Shown: positions 48,056 to 56,712 of the stretch, in pieces
Layout: each line of letters begins with the position of its first letter
Position numbering within the stretch: the first letter of the stretch is position 1
Source of the DNA: Latilactobacillus fragifolii
GTDB taxonomy: Bacteria; Bacillota; Bacilli; Lactobacillales; Lactobacillaceae
DNA: 64,000 bases
Direction: 5' to 3'
NCBI RefSeq assembly: GCF_905332535.1
Contig: NZ_CAJOCF010000002.1
Coordinates: forward strand, 124,001-188,000
Program-made: the position numbers and the translations under genes
The notes under the pieces: model-generated
The model's database searches: none
Told to the model about the DNA's origin: nothing
What the model saw: only the letters and a program-made list of their open reading frames with translations

Positions 48056-48102
48056 TTGTTCAATCTAGCAACCTAGACTTTAACAAATTCAGGAGGACTA
48101 TT

Positions 48103-49632
48103 ATTTTAAAGCGCAAGAATGTTGATCAAGTCGTCTTCATCCCCACGATGTTGCTGTTCGGGATTGTCTCCGCATTTTTAATGTTGGGTGGTGATACGCT
48201 TCAGCAGTCGATTTCGCAATTGCTCAATGCGCTGACGAACCATTCTAAATGGCTTTACATTGGTATTTATATCATTAATTTTATTTTTCTATTTTGGCTA
48301 GGGGGCAGTCACTATGGTCATATTCGCCTTGGCCAACCAAATGAAAAACCAGAACACAACGACTTCCAATGGGGCAGTATGGTTTTTGCAACTGGAATTG
48401 ACGCCAGCATCCTAATGCTCAGTACCACCGATCCTCTGCAATACTTGCAAAACCCGCTATTTGGCGCTAAACCTTTTTCGACTGAGGCATATCGCTACGC
48501 CAACGTTTGTGGTCAATTTCACTGGGGACCTATGGCATGGATGATTTTTGCTACCGCGACTATCGCGATCGGCTACGCGCTTTATGTTAAGAACTTACAG
48601 GTACAACGTTTAAGCGCTGCAATTGATTTGCTGGAAGGCCCACAACCTTATAAACAATTAATCCGCAAATTAATCGATCTCATCGTTGTTTTCGGAATTA
48701 TGGGTGGTATTGGCTCATCAATTGGGATGGAAATTCCCGTAATTTCTAAAGTTCTTAGCACAATGATCGGTTTGAATGACACCATCTGGCTTAAACTCGC
48801 CCTCTTCGTTATCTTACTGGTCCTGTTCACCCTCACAGTATATGCCGGTTTAGATCAAGGGATTAAGAAGCTAAGTGCTTGGCATATTTATACAGCAATC
48901 GGTTTTTTACTACTTGTCCTACTTATCGGGCCGACATTCAAGTTAATTGGTGCTGAAGGCCGTGATATCTTTCATCTCTTTGGTAACTTCGGACGTTTAA
49001 GTTTAAACCAGACTGGGACCCACAGTACATTTGCGCAACACGAAACCCTTTTTTACTGGGGCTGGTGGTTATCTTATATGCCTGTCATGGGCCTATTCAT
49101 CGCTCGGATTTCACGTGGCCGGACCATTCGACAGGTGTTATTGGGGATGGCAACATATGGTGCGTTTAGTTGTATGAGTTTTTATGCTGTGCTTGGTGGG
49201 TATGCACTTTTTTTACAACGCTCCGGTCAAATTAATCTTGTTCATCTATTAAATACTCAAGGTCAGGCCGCTGTGATTGCCGCGGTAATCGCCACCTTAC
49301 CGTTCAAAATAATAATGTTGGCCATTTTCTGCCTTTCATGTTTCATTTTTTTGGCCACAACCATTTCTTCTTCGGCTTTTATTGTCTCCTCATTGACCAG
49401 TCTTGAATTAAAAAGCGGGGAACAACCTAATCGTTGGAATCGTATGGCTTGGGTAATCATTTTCATTTTGTTTTCACTTGGCATCGTGTTTGTTGGTAGT
49501 TTTCAAACCATTCAAGCGATTTGCGTAATTGCCGGTTTTCCGTTGATTTTTGTCTGTGTATTGTTGCTCATTTCGATTTTCCACGTTGTGCATAATGGCG
49601 AAACTGGAAAAGGAAAAAATATTATTTTCTGA
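48103..49632 (+). CDS. BCCT-family transporter (betaine/carnitine/choline type) with unusual start
   Basis: Membrane protein of about 509 residues with twelve hydrophobic helices. The stretch FYWGWWLSYMPVMGLFIARISRGRTIRQ is diagnostic for BCCT carriers, here likely for osmoprotectant uptake or a carnitine-type exchange. A perfect AGGAGG (48091-48096) is followed six bases later by ATT (48103), not ATG, GTG or TTG. The in-frame ATG at 48010 lies in the hairpin upstream, and the next ATG (about 48148) would cut into the first helix. So either ATT is the start or the gene has lost its start codon. The rest of the frame is intact. Confidence 0.78.
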   Translation: MLKRKNVDQVVFIPTMLLFGIVSAFLMLGGDTLQQSISQLLNALTNHSKWLYIGIYIINFIFLFWLGGSHYGHIRLGQPNEKPEHNDFQWGSMVFATGIDASILMLSTTDPLQYLQNPLFGAKPFSTEAYRYANVCGQFHWGPMAWMIFATATIAIGYALYVKNLQVQRLSAAIDLLEGPQPYKQLIRKLIDLIVVFGIMGGIGSSIGMEIPVISKVLSTMIGLNDTIWLKLALFVILLVLFTLTVYAGLDQGIKKLSAWHIYTAIGFLLLVLLIGPTFKLIGAEGRDIFHLFGNFGRLSLNQTGTHSTFAQHETLFYWGWWLSYMPVMGLFIARISRGRTIRQVLLGMATYGAFSCMSFYAVLGGYALFLQRSGQINLVHLLNTQGQAAVIAAVIATLPFKIIMLAIFCLSCFIFLATTISSSAFIVSSLTSLELKSGEQPNRWNRMAWVIIFILFSLGIVFVGSFQTIQAICVIAGFPLIFVCVLLLISIFHVVHNGETGKGKNIIF

Positions 49633-49705
49633 AAAAATGCTTACGTCGAATTTTTTTTTGTGATACGGTAATATGTGTTAACTTTTCAGAAAGAAGGAAT
49701 TTAAA

Positions 49706-50173
49706 ATGCCAACCAATAAAAAAGAAGGTATTATTTTTACAACATTAATGTGTTTTAGTATGGTCCTCGGAATGAGTATCTACAACTTAGTTTTACACGA
49801 CAGCCTATCATGGAGCGCCTTATTTACCGGCTTGATCCCAGGCTTCATCGTGGCATTCATCCTCGATGTATTCATTGTCGGCGCGATTGCTAAAAAAATC
49901 GCATTCAGCTTACCACTTAATAAAGAAAATAAATTAATCATGATTCTTACGATTTCATGTTTAATGATTCTTGGCATGGTTACATGTATGTCACTTTTCG
50001 GAATTCTAATCGAAGGCGGCATCCCTGACAACTTAGGTAGCGTCTACCGCCACACATGGTTGATGAACGTCATCGTAGCATTACCATTACAACTCATCAT
50101 CGTGGGACCCTTCTCACGCGCCATTCTTGGCAAGATTCAAGCCAACGCAGCCGAAACTGAAACGGCTGAATAA
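49706..50173 (+). CDS. DUF2798-like membrane protein
   Basis: Protein of 155 residues with four hydrophobic helices in two similar halves (FTTLMCFSMVLGMSIYNL and LTISCLMILGMVTCMSLFG; each half then has a second helix), the pattern of duplicated DUF2798 proteins. Function unknown. A ribosome site AGAAAGAAGG lies before the ATG, 70 bases after the BCCT gene. C-terminal tail is acidic (AAETETAE). Confidence 0.65.
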   Translation: MPTNKKEGIIFTTLMCFSMVLGMSIYNLVLHDSLSWSALFTGLIPGFIVAFILDVFIVGAIAKKIAFSLPLNKENKLIMILTISCLMILGMVTCMSLFGILIEGGIPDNLGSVYRHTWLMNVIVALPLQLIIVGPFSRAILGKIQANAAETETAE

Positions 50174-50181
50174 AACCCAAA

Positions 50182-50214
50182 AACGACGACTAGCTTACAT
50201 GGCTAGTCGTCGTT
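50182..50214. terminator. Bidirectional terminator between the DUF2798-like gene and the aldo/keto reductase
   Basis: 13-bp perfect arms AACGACGACTAGC/GCTAGTCGTCGTT, A and T tracts on both sides. Confidence 0.9.
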
Positions 50215-50218
50215 TTAA

Positions 50219-51205
50219 TTATGCTAAAATTTTTTGAATACTAGTTAATTCTTCGGTCGTAAACGTTAAGTTATCTAGGGCATGGACGCTGTCTTGCAGT
50301 TGACTCAAGCGCGACGCTCCAACCAACACACTGGCCACAGTTGGTTGCTGTAAATTCCACGCAAGCGCCATTTCAGCCAACGTTTGGCCCCGTTGTTGCG
50401 CAACTTTGTTCAATTTTTGAACTGTATTGATTGTCTGGTGAACCTTTTCAGGTGACAGAAAGGGACTATCTGGCCGAGCCGCCCGTGAATCAGTCGGAAT
50501 TCCATTTAAATAGCGATTGGTTAATAGTCCTTGCGCTAGTGGGCTAAATGTAATCGCGCCAAGCCCTTCATCCGCCAATACATCCGTTAGACCATCTTCA
50601 ATCCATCGATCAAGCATATTGTAACGTGGTTGATGAATAATAAATGGTGTCCCGAGCGCTCTGAAAACCTTAGTAATTGCCTTGGTTTGCGCCGCCGAAT
50701 AATTTGAAATGCCAATATATAACGCCTTACCTTGGTGGACCAATAAATCCAAGGCTTGCGCCGTTTCTTCGATGGGTGTCTCTGGATCTGGACGATGATG
50801 ATAAAAAATATCGACGTAATCTAACTGAAGTCGTTTTAACGATTGATCACAGCTAGCGACAATATTTTTCTTAGATCCCCATTCACCGTAAGGACCGGGC
50901 CACATATAGTAGCCAGCCTTCGATGAAATAATCATCTCATCGCGATAGCGCCGCAGATTATCATGCAAAATGCGGCCAAAGTTTTCTTCGGCACTGCCCG
51001 CTGGTGGCCCGTAATTATTCGCCAAATCAAAATGGGTAATGCCCATATCAAACGCGCCAAAAATAGTTTCTTTTTGGGTCGCCATCCTATCCGTCTCACC
51101 AAAATTATGCCACAACCCTAATGAAATCGCCGGTAACTTTAACCCAGAATGACCGACACGGTTATATTGCATTTCTTGATAACGCGTTTCTAATGCGTGA
51201 TACAT
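50219..51205 (-). CDS. Aldo/keto reductase, YghZ/Gpr-like
   Basis: NADPH-dependent oxidoreductase of 328 residues. Catalytic tetrad visible: Asp in THFDLANNYG, Tyr in NNYGPP, Lys in IISSKAGY and His in IFYHHRPDP. The N-terminal YNRVGHSGLKLPAISLGLW and the insert MWPGPYGEWGSKKN are typical of the L-glyceraldehyde-3-phosphate reductase group (E. coli YghZ, used in methylglyoxal detoxification). ATG 51205 has AGAAGG upstream. About 33 bases after the nucleoside hydrolase gene, same direction, probably co-transcribed. Confidence 0.88.
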   Translation of the reverse strand: MYHALETRYQEMQYNRVGHSGLKLPAISLGLWHNFGETDRMATQKETIFGAFDMGITHFDLANNYGPPAGSAEENFGRILHDNLRRYRDEMIISSKAGYYMWPGPYGEWGSKKNIVASCDQSLKRLQLDYVDIFYHHRPDPETPIEETAQALDLLVHQGKALYIGISNYSAAQTKAITKVFRALGTPFIIHQPRYNMLDRWIEDGLTDVLADEGLGAITFSPLAQGLLTNRYLNGIPTDSRAARPDSPFLSPEKVHQTINTVQKLNKVAQQRGQTLAEMALAWNLQQPTVASVLVGASRLSQLQDSVHALDNLTFTTEELTSIQKILA

Positions 51206-51237
51206 ACACAACGCCTTCTCTACTTAATTTCAATTAT

Positions 51238-52173
51238 TTAACCAATCGTTTTAATGGCAGCTTCCACTAATCCCCAGAACTTCTGGTGATCAAGTTTGAC
51301 CGCTACAGATGTGTGACAGTCTGTTGGAATTGGAAATCTAAAATCGGCGACCGTCATCCCACGCGTCAATGTCCCGTTGAGTTCAATATCAACAGGTACT
51401 TTCTTAGTTGTCATGACACTTGGATCAATCACATAGGCCACCGCACATGGATCATGAACGGGTGGGGCATCGAAGTTTTGGCCTTTCTTATACATATCGC
51501 GGAAAAAGGCTAACAAATCAACCACAAACTTAGCCGTTTCAGTATGAATCCCTTCAATTGATGCAACAATATCTGGTGTTGCCAATGCTTGATGCGTTAA
51601 ATCCAAGCCGACCATCGTGACGTCCCACCCCGCATTAAAGACAATTTTAGCCGCTTCTGGATCAAATTTAATGTTAAATTCAGCCACGGCACTTGCGTTA
51701 GCTTCATGATAGCCGCCACCCATGAGAACGACTTCTTTAACCCGCTCCACAATCTTCGGTTCCTTGCGCACCGCCATTGCAATGTTAGTCAACGCACCTG
51801 TTGGCACCAATGTGATTGTTTTCGCTGGATGACTCATGATTAAATCAATCATTAAATCGACGGCATGTACTTTTTCAAGTTCGACAGTTGGTTTGGGTAA
51901 CACAACCCCATCAAGGCCGGTTTCTCCATGAATATCAGCCGCCACTTTAATTTCTTCAATTAACGGTCGCGAACAACCGGCAGCAATCGGTACATCGTGC
52001 ATGCCGATCATTGTCGCGACTGCGAGGGCATTACGTGTCACTTTCGTTAACGTTTGATTAGCGGCCACCGTTGTCACTGCCATTAAATCGATTTCTGGAT
52101 TGCCATACGCTAACATCATGGCAACGGCATCGTCATGACCTGGATCACAATCAAGAATAATTTTCTTTGCCAT
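51238..52173 (-). CDS. iunH: Inosine-uridine preferring nucleoside hydrolase
   Basis: Hydrolyses nucleosides to base and ribose; 311 residues. Calcium-binding DCDPGHDDA at 8-16, VTTVAANQTLTKVTRNAL near 35-52, LVPTGALTNIA near 121-131 and the His-containing PVHDPCAVAYVIDP near 231-244. ATG 52173 has GGAGG upstream; five extra codons above it lack support. Strong promoter with a cre site between -35 and -10. Fits with nupC: nucleoside uptake followed by ribose fermentation through phosphoketolase, a known trait of L. sakei on meat. Confidence 0.92.
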   Translation of the reverse strand: MAKKIILDCDPGHDDAVAMMLAYGNPEIDLMAVTTVAANQTLTKVTRNALAVATMIGMHDVPIAAGCSRPLIEEIKVAADIHGETGLDGVVLPKPTVELEKVHAVDLMIDLIMSHPAKTITLVPTGALTNIAMAVRKEPKIVERVKEVVLMGGGYHEANASAVAEFNIKFDPEAAKIVFNAGWDVTMVGLDLTHQALATPDIVASIEGIHTETAKFVVDLLAFFRDMYKKGQNFDAPPVHDPCAVAYVIDPSVMTTKKVPVDIELNGTLTRGMTVADFRFPIPTDCHTSVAVKLDHQKFWGLVEAAIKTIG

Positions 52174-52213
52174 TGGGAAAACCTCCACTCTATTTCACTT
52201 CGTGCATACTATC

Positions 52214-52242
52214 ACTATAGAATTTAAGCGATTTCAAGTCAA
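52214..52242 (-). promoter_or_regulatory. Promoter of iunH with cre site in the spacer
   Basis: TTGACT (52237-52242), 17-base spacer, TATAGT (52214-52219) on the minus strand. The spacer holds TGAAATCGCTTAAA (52223-52236), matching the cre consensus at all fixed positions but one. CcpA bound here would block RNA polymerase. Confidence 0.75.
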
Positions 52243-52503
52243 CCATTAACTTAGCGCTTCACCTTTTAGAATCGTCGGTTGATCACTTATCGAATTTTTT
52301 GCGTCGGGTATCGTAAATGCACCGTCTCATAAAATTCGGTAAACTTGCTTTTTGGTTAGGCATGTTCTAGAATTGACACTAATAAATGACTAGTCACCAA
52401 AAGGGATGACTCTGTTCACTCTAAATAATGAGTCAATCTAGAAAACAATTCCAAGAACGTCATTCAACATACAATAAAATTCAATTATGAAACGGAGTCT
52501 ATT
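52243..52503. other. Intergenic region between iunH and the SemiSWEET gene
   Basis: About 260 AT-rich bases. TACAAT near 52471 may be the SemiSWEET -10. No ORF with a ribosome site and no strong hairpin seen. Confidence 0.35.
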
Positions 52504-52818
52504 ATGCGCATTGATACTGGCGAATACCCTACCGGCGAAAAAGCCGTCCATCCTAAGAAAGTTAAACGGTTAAAATTACTTAGCAAAGTTGCAACAATCA
52601 CCTGTATTGCAATGTATGTTTCATACATCCCCCAAATTATCGCTAATTTTTCAGGATCCCCCGTCTCACCTTTACAGCCCTTAGTCGCAACAATTAATGG
52701 GTGTCTATGGACCGCCTATGGTTGGAACAAAACCTATAAAGATTGGCCAGTTATTATTTCTAACGTCCCTGGCGTTATTTTCGGACTCGTTACTGTAATA
52801 ACGGTTTATATTCACTAA
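52504..52818 (+). CDS. SemiSWEET sugar transporter
   Basis: Small membrane protein of 104 residues with three helices, working as a dimer to conduct sugars. Landmarks: the PQ hinge in MYVSYIPQIIANFSG near 39-53, NGCLWTAYGW near 65-74 with the conserved Trp and Asn, and IISNVPGVIFGLVT near 84-97. A hydrophilic N-terminal tail of about 22 residues is longer than in minimal SemiSWEETs. AACGGAGTC precedes the ATG. Stand-alone gene with its own terminator; substrate unknown. Confidence 0.85.
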   Translation: MRIDTGEYPTGEKAVHPKKVKRLKLLSKVATITCIAMYVSYIPQIIANFSGSPVSPLQPLVATINGCLWTAYGWNKTYKDWPVIISNVPGVIFGLVTVITVYIH

Positions 52819-52864
52819 AATTGTTGGTTAAAGCCACGATTTGCGTCAAATAAATTTAATAACT

Positions 52865-52901
52865 AACAGAGAGGCAATCCATCATAAGTTGCTTCTCTGT
52901 T
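52865..52901 (+). terminator. Terminator of the SemiSWEET gene
   Basis: AACAGAGAGGCAA/TTGCTTCTCTGTT stem (one bulge) followed by ATTTTTTT. Confidence 0.87.
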
Positions 52902-52929
52902 ATTTTTTTGCCCCTTTACCCAGACATAA

Positions 52930-52977
52930 AAAGCCAAGGTGTTTCCTTCGTTTACCGAAAGAAAACCACCTTGGCTT
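52930..52977 (-). terminator. Terminator of efp
   Basis: 11-bp perfect arms AAGCCAAGGTG/CACCTTGGCTT plus internal pairing and a TTTTTATG tail on the minus strand. Confidence 0.87.
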
Positions 52978-53020
52978 CATTTTGAAGCACCGACTATGTG
53001 CTTAGTCGGCCTTAAGTGTA

Positions 53021-53584
53021 TTATTTTGCTGCTCGTTTAACGTATGTGCCGTCTTGGGTATTGATTTCAAGTATTTCGTCAGCACTGATGAAATCAGGAA
53101 CACTAACGACTAAGCCGGTTTCCATGGTTGCTGGTTTACCTGAACCTGTCACAGTTGCCCCTTTAATAGACGGTTGTGTTTCAACAACGCGTAAGTTAAC
53201 GGTTGTTGGTAAAGTAACACCAATCACTTCAGACCCAAAGAATTGAATCTTGCAGTTCATGTTTTCCAATAGATATTTCAATTCTTCTTCAATTGCTGAA
53301 GTTTGAATTTCATATTGTTCGTATGTTTCAAGATCCATGAAGAATGCTACGTTATCTTGTGTATATAAGTATTGAACATCCTTTGTATCAATCATTGCTT
53401 GTTCTACTTTAACTTCTGGACGCATTGTTGTTTCAACAATCGAGCCAGTCCGCAAGTCACGTAATTTAACACGCATCACCGTATTACCCTTACCTGGTTT
53501 GTGGTGGTTAGCTTCTAAAACTTTGATTAATTTGCCGTCTTGTTCAAACGTCATTCCTGCTCTAAGGTTTACTGCTTCAATCAT
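53021..53584 (-). CDS. efp: Translation elongation factor P
   Basis: Ribosome-binding factor of 187 residues that relieves stalling at polyproline. Three beta-barrel domains; the tip of domain I is [10 protein letters not shown] with Lys32, the position that is modified in many bacteria. Domain III ends in [36 protein letters not shown] precedes the ATG. Stand-alone gene. Confidence 0.96.
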   Translation of the reverse strand: MIEAVNLRAGMTFEQDGKLIKVLEANHHKPGKGNTVMRVKLRDLRTGSIVETTMRPEVKVEQAMIDTKDVQYLYTQDNVAFFMDLETYEQYEIQTSAIEEELKYLLENMNCKIQFFGSEVIGVTLPTTVNLRVVETQPSIKGATVTGSGKPATMETGLVVSVPDFISADEILEINTQDGTYVKRAAK

Positions 53585-53670
53585 GGCTTGATCTCCTTTA
53601 TTTTAAAAAAATATTCATCTCTAACTGTACCAAATGAAAGCCGTTTTATCCAGTCCTCTTAGCAGTTATC

Positions 53671-54462
53671 CTATTTAATGTCTAGTTTATAAATTTTATC
53701 CGTTGCTTGCGGTTCATAATGTTGATACATCTTTGTAATGGCCACCTTAGGTAACCCTGATTCGCTAATATAAATATTGGGTTTAAGGTACTTTTTATTT
53801 TGCATGTCTTTTAAGTGATACTGTTGAATAACTTGTTTTTGATGGTCAGTCGATGCTTCATCTTGCCCATAAAATTGAATCTTTGCTAACGGCAAACTAA
53901 TAATCGCACGATTAATCTTGAAATAAGCAATATTGCGATTGCTGCCAAGATACGTCATCTTTTGTTGTTGATCAGCTTGATAAAATTGTTTAATTTGCTT
54001 CATACTGTGATTATCGACAAGGCGCACAATCGGTTGTTCCCCTTTAAAAAGGTTTAAACCATCTAATGATTGGCGGACATTTTGAGCATTCAACATTAAC
54101 CAGATAATCACTAGCATACTAATAAAGTACACAATATGTAAGCTCAGGCTACTAGCGGCATGATTCAAACTAAAGGTATAGCTATCCTCTAGGTCTTTAT
54201 TCATAATTTGGCGCCGAATTCGTATCGCAATAATTTTGTACGATAAATACCACACCCCAAGCGCGACTAAGGTTGCCCCAAAAGCCGTCAAAATAGTATT
54301 TTTTAGAATCTCTGAATCCGTTAATAATGGACTAAAGCCGCTCACAAGTTTAATTGTGAGGCCACCAAGGATTAAAATGACAACCATTTGGAGTACAAAA
54401 AAACGCGTCCGAATACTTTTGCCAATCTTCGTGGCAGTTACCTTTTTCATCTTATCTTCCAT
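53671..54462 (-). CDS. Membrane protein of unknown function
   Basis: Protein of 263 residues: basic start, three predicted TM helices (about 21-42, 52-72 and 105-125), then about 135 residues of soluble domain with several strand-like segments (MTYLGSNRNIAYFKINRAIISLPLAKIQFYG, KPNIYISESGLPKVAITKMY). By the positive-inside rule this domain probably faces outside. No family recognised. GGGAGG precedes the ATG. Monocistronic, between efp and the divergent baeRF-like gene. Confidence 0.75.
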   Translation of the reverse strand: MEDKMKKVTATKIGKSIRTRFFVLQMVVILILGGLTIKLVSGFSPLLTDSEILKNTILTAFGATLVALGVWYLSYKIIAIRIRRQIMNKDLEDSYTFSLNHAASSLSLHIVYFISMLVIIWLMLNAQNVRQSLDGLNLFKGEQPIVRLVDNHSMKQIKQFYQADQQQKMTYLGSNRNIAYFKINRAIISLPLAKIQFYGQDEASTDHQKQVIQQYHLKDMQNKKYLKPNIYISESGLPKVAITKMYQHYEPQATDKIYKLDIK

Positions 54463-54622
54463 ACCGTGAATCCTCCCTTGTTAACCTACTTATCATTTTA
54501 GCATAACGTTTCCTTCAAGTTGATTAAAAGTCCCTCGTTAGCTAATTTTTTATAAAGGCATCTTTCTTCTAAGGGGGCTGTTCAGTGTGCTAAGGTGAAG
54601 TTAATCAAACGGAGGTGTCGAT

Positions 54623-55687
54623 ATGTTATATCCAGAAAGCTTAACACAATTACTCGCCGACTCAAATCAGCCGGTTATCTCGTTATTCATTAACTTAGAG
54701 ACTGGCGGACAAGCTATTAATGCAAACAAAATTAAGCTCAATAGTTATTCGAAGCAAATCCGGGAACAGCTAACCACCGACTATCCTGAAGCAAAGAACT
54801 TACGTAGCCAACTCGAAAGCTTATTGAGTACTGCACCGCAGGAATTGGCGCATATACAGTCCGTTGCTTTTTACATCACGGCTACTGGTCACTACAGTCA
54901 ACCCCTTCATTATCCGATAACAACTGAATATTTCCTGATTGCTGACCAACCTGATTTGCGCCCTCTCAGTTCAGAATTAAGTCTGAGTCTGAACGGGACC
55001 ATTCTATGCCTCAATAAAACTAGCTTTAACTTAAAATCAATTCAACAAAATGTCATCCGGGATTATTCCTTACCTAAAGACGCCCCCACAACCATTGAAA
55101 TTGGGATTGGCACAGAGCGCAAGGGGGAAGTCGTTCAAGGTTTTTCAAGTCCCACCCACAGTTTTGTTGTAAAGGAAAATGAACAACTTATTGATCAAAC
55201 CAATTATTTTCGCGTAATTGGGCGCTATCTCGATGAATTACTACCTGAAAAAGCCCCCATTTACGTGGTCACCTTGCCTGGAAATCTAAAGCTCTTCAAG
55301 GAACTCATGACTAATCCTAATTACCGTCTGGATCAGGCAATTCAAACCTCTCCCGATTCACTTTCAGATGATGACTTACTTGACAAGTTGCTCACAAACG
55401 CGCGGCATGAACTTCGTCACAAGGCACTTACACTAGCAGAGCGTGCTGCTAGCGCTTATCACAACGATTCCCAGTTGGGCGATCCCGAAATTATCCTCTC
55501 ACGCATCAACAATCGCCAATTAACTGCCCTCATCATCCCGACTGCCCTGACACCATCAGCAACCATCAGTGCTGAGCAAATCATGACACTCAACCACCTG
55601 ATGGGGGCGGCCATTCAAACCGGCCTCCCATTCTATCCGGTACCAGTAGAAAATATGCCGACAGGCCTTGTGGCGATGGGCATCTAA
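54623..55687 (+). CDS. baeRF-like protein (bacterial homologue of archaeo-eukaryotic release factor domains)
   Basis: Cytoplasmic protein of 354 residues. The start (PVISLFINLETGGQAINANKIKLNSYSKQI), the middle EYFLIADQPDLRPLSSEL near 107-124, and a C-terminal L7Ae-like stretch (GDPEIILSRINNRQLTALIIPTALTP, then GLPFYPVPVENMPTGLVAMGI) follow the layout of baeRF proteins. There is no GGQ tripeptide, so it is not an ordinary peptide release factor. Proposed roles for the family (ribosome rescue or RNA binding) are predictions. AACGGAGG precedes the ATG. Assignment from recalled family pattern only. Confidence 0.6.
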   Translation: MLYPESLTQLLADSNQPVISLFINLETGGQAINANKIKLNSYSKQIREQLTTDYPEAKNLRSQLESLLSTAPQELAHIQSVAFYITATGHYSQPLHYPITTEYFLIADQPDLRPLSSELSLSLNGTILCLNKTSFNLKSIQQNVIRDYSLPKDAPTTIEIGIGTERKGEVVQGFSSPTHSFVVKENEQLIDQTNYFRVIGRYLDELLPEKAPIYVVTLPGNLKLFKELMTNPNYRLDQAIQTSPDSLSDDDLLDKLLTNARHELRHKALTLAERAASAYHNDSQLGDPEIILSRINNRQLTALIIPTALTPSATISAEQIMTLNHLMGAAIQTGLPFYPVPVENMPTGLVAMGI

Positions 55688-55856
55688 CCCAGAAATAACG
55701 CCTCAATGAAGTGCATAAAAATTAACCTAGTCGTAATTTTTTAAGGACTATGGTCTTAATGAAACGCGTTTAAACCCGCTACTAATTAGCAAAATCACGT
55801 AAACTTACGTCTCATACCACTGTCTTTTACAGACGATAGTAATTAATATTCATTAA

Positions 55857-56603
55857 TTAAAGCACGTGCCAATACAGTAACGTATATTCAAGCGTTGTTG
55901 TACTGGTCCGTGTTTTTTTAGCAGCAAATACTTGGTCTAAATAAGCTGCCAGTTGGGGCGTCGGTAATTCTTCATAATACGTTTCTAGAAACGCCCTATC
56001 AAACACCTCACGCGTTTGGTACTGAAAAGCTTGGTCCTGGACCCGATAACCGGCGGTCGTTAACATGTTTTTCACAGCTGAAATAATTGCCGGTGCAGTG
56101 TTGGGATCTTCTTGCTCAATCCCAAAGTAACGTTCAAGGGGGGTGAACAAGTCATCCTCGTTTTTGGTGAGCCGTAAAAATGCACACCACTGGCGGCTCT
56201 TCTCGGTAATCGTCAGTAATTCTCGGTTGGCTTGAATCGCCGGATTTAAAGCCATCCAAATTAAATCATACGTTCTAGACGCTGTCTGCTTGGTAAATGT
56301 CGTAACCGATTGCTGTTGATAAGCAATCGGTTGGTCTGGCACATGCTGTTTTGCCTCTTGTTTGGCGTAATGTAGCATTTGTGCCGAAATATCGACAATC
56401 GTATAAGCTTGACTATTTTGCGCTAACAGTGGCAAATATCGCCCACTGCCACCACCTAAGTCAGCCACCTTATCAACAGGAAGTAATTGCCGACTCTGTA
56501 AAAAAGCTACTACGTCAGTGACAATCGGTACCTGTGATTCTTGTTGAATCTGATAGTATTCCGCTGCAAAATCATCCCAAAAAGCCGCCACTTCATTATC
56601 CAC
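55857..56603 (-). CDS. Class I SAM-dependent methyltransferase
   Basis: Protein of 248 residues. SAM motif I VADLGGGSGRYLPLLA near 42-57, motif II around YTIVDISAQMLHYAKQEA, and a post-motif YDLIWMALNPAI. The C-terminal half resembles small-molecule methyltransferases, but the substrate is not evident. Start is GTG 56603 with GGAGG upstream. Single gene. Confidence 0.85.
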   Translation of the reverse strand: MDNEVAAFWDDFAAEYYQIQQESQVPIVTDVVAFLQSRQLLPVDKVADLGGGSGRYLPLLAQNSQAYTIVDISAQMLHYAKQEAKQHVPDQPIAYQQQSVTTFTKQTASRTYDLIWMALNPAIQANRELLTITEKSRQWCAFLRLTKNEDDLFTPLERYFGIEQEDPNTAPAIISAVKNMLTTAGYRVQDQAFQYQTREVFDRAFLETYYEELPTPQLAAYLDQVFAAKKTRTSTTTLEYTLLYWHVL

Positions 56604-56647
56604 TGTATATCCTCCAATTAAACTTTATTTTTTAGCTTAGCACATAA

Positions 56648-56683
56648 AAAAGATGCCAACAAAATAAATTGCTGCCATCTTTT
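56648..56683 (-). terminator. Terminator of the mntH2-usp operon
   Basis: AAAGATGGCAGCAA/TTGTTGGCATCTTT hairpin with T run on the minus strand, 30 bases after the usp stop. Confidence 0.8.
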
Positions 56684-56712
56684 TAAAACGTGCTTTTTCA
56701 AAAACGTTTTCG

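Noticed and set aside
48010-48102. ATG 48010 as BCCT start
   Set aside because: It lies within the hairpin, has no ribosome site, adds a non-family N-terminus and runs through the strong AGGAGG site.
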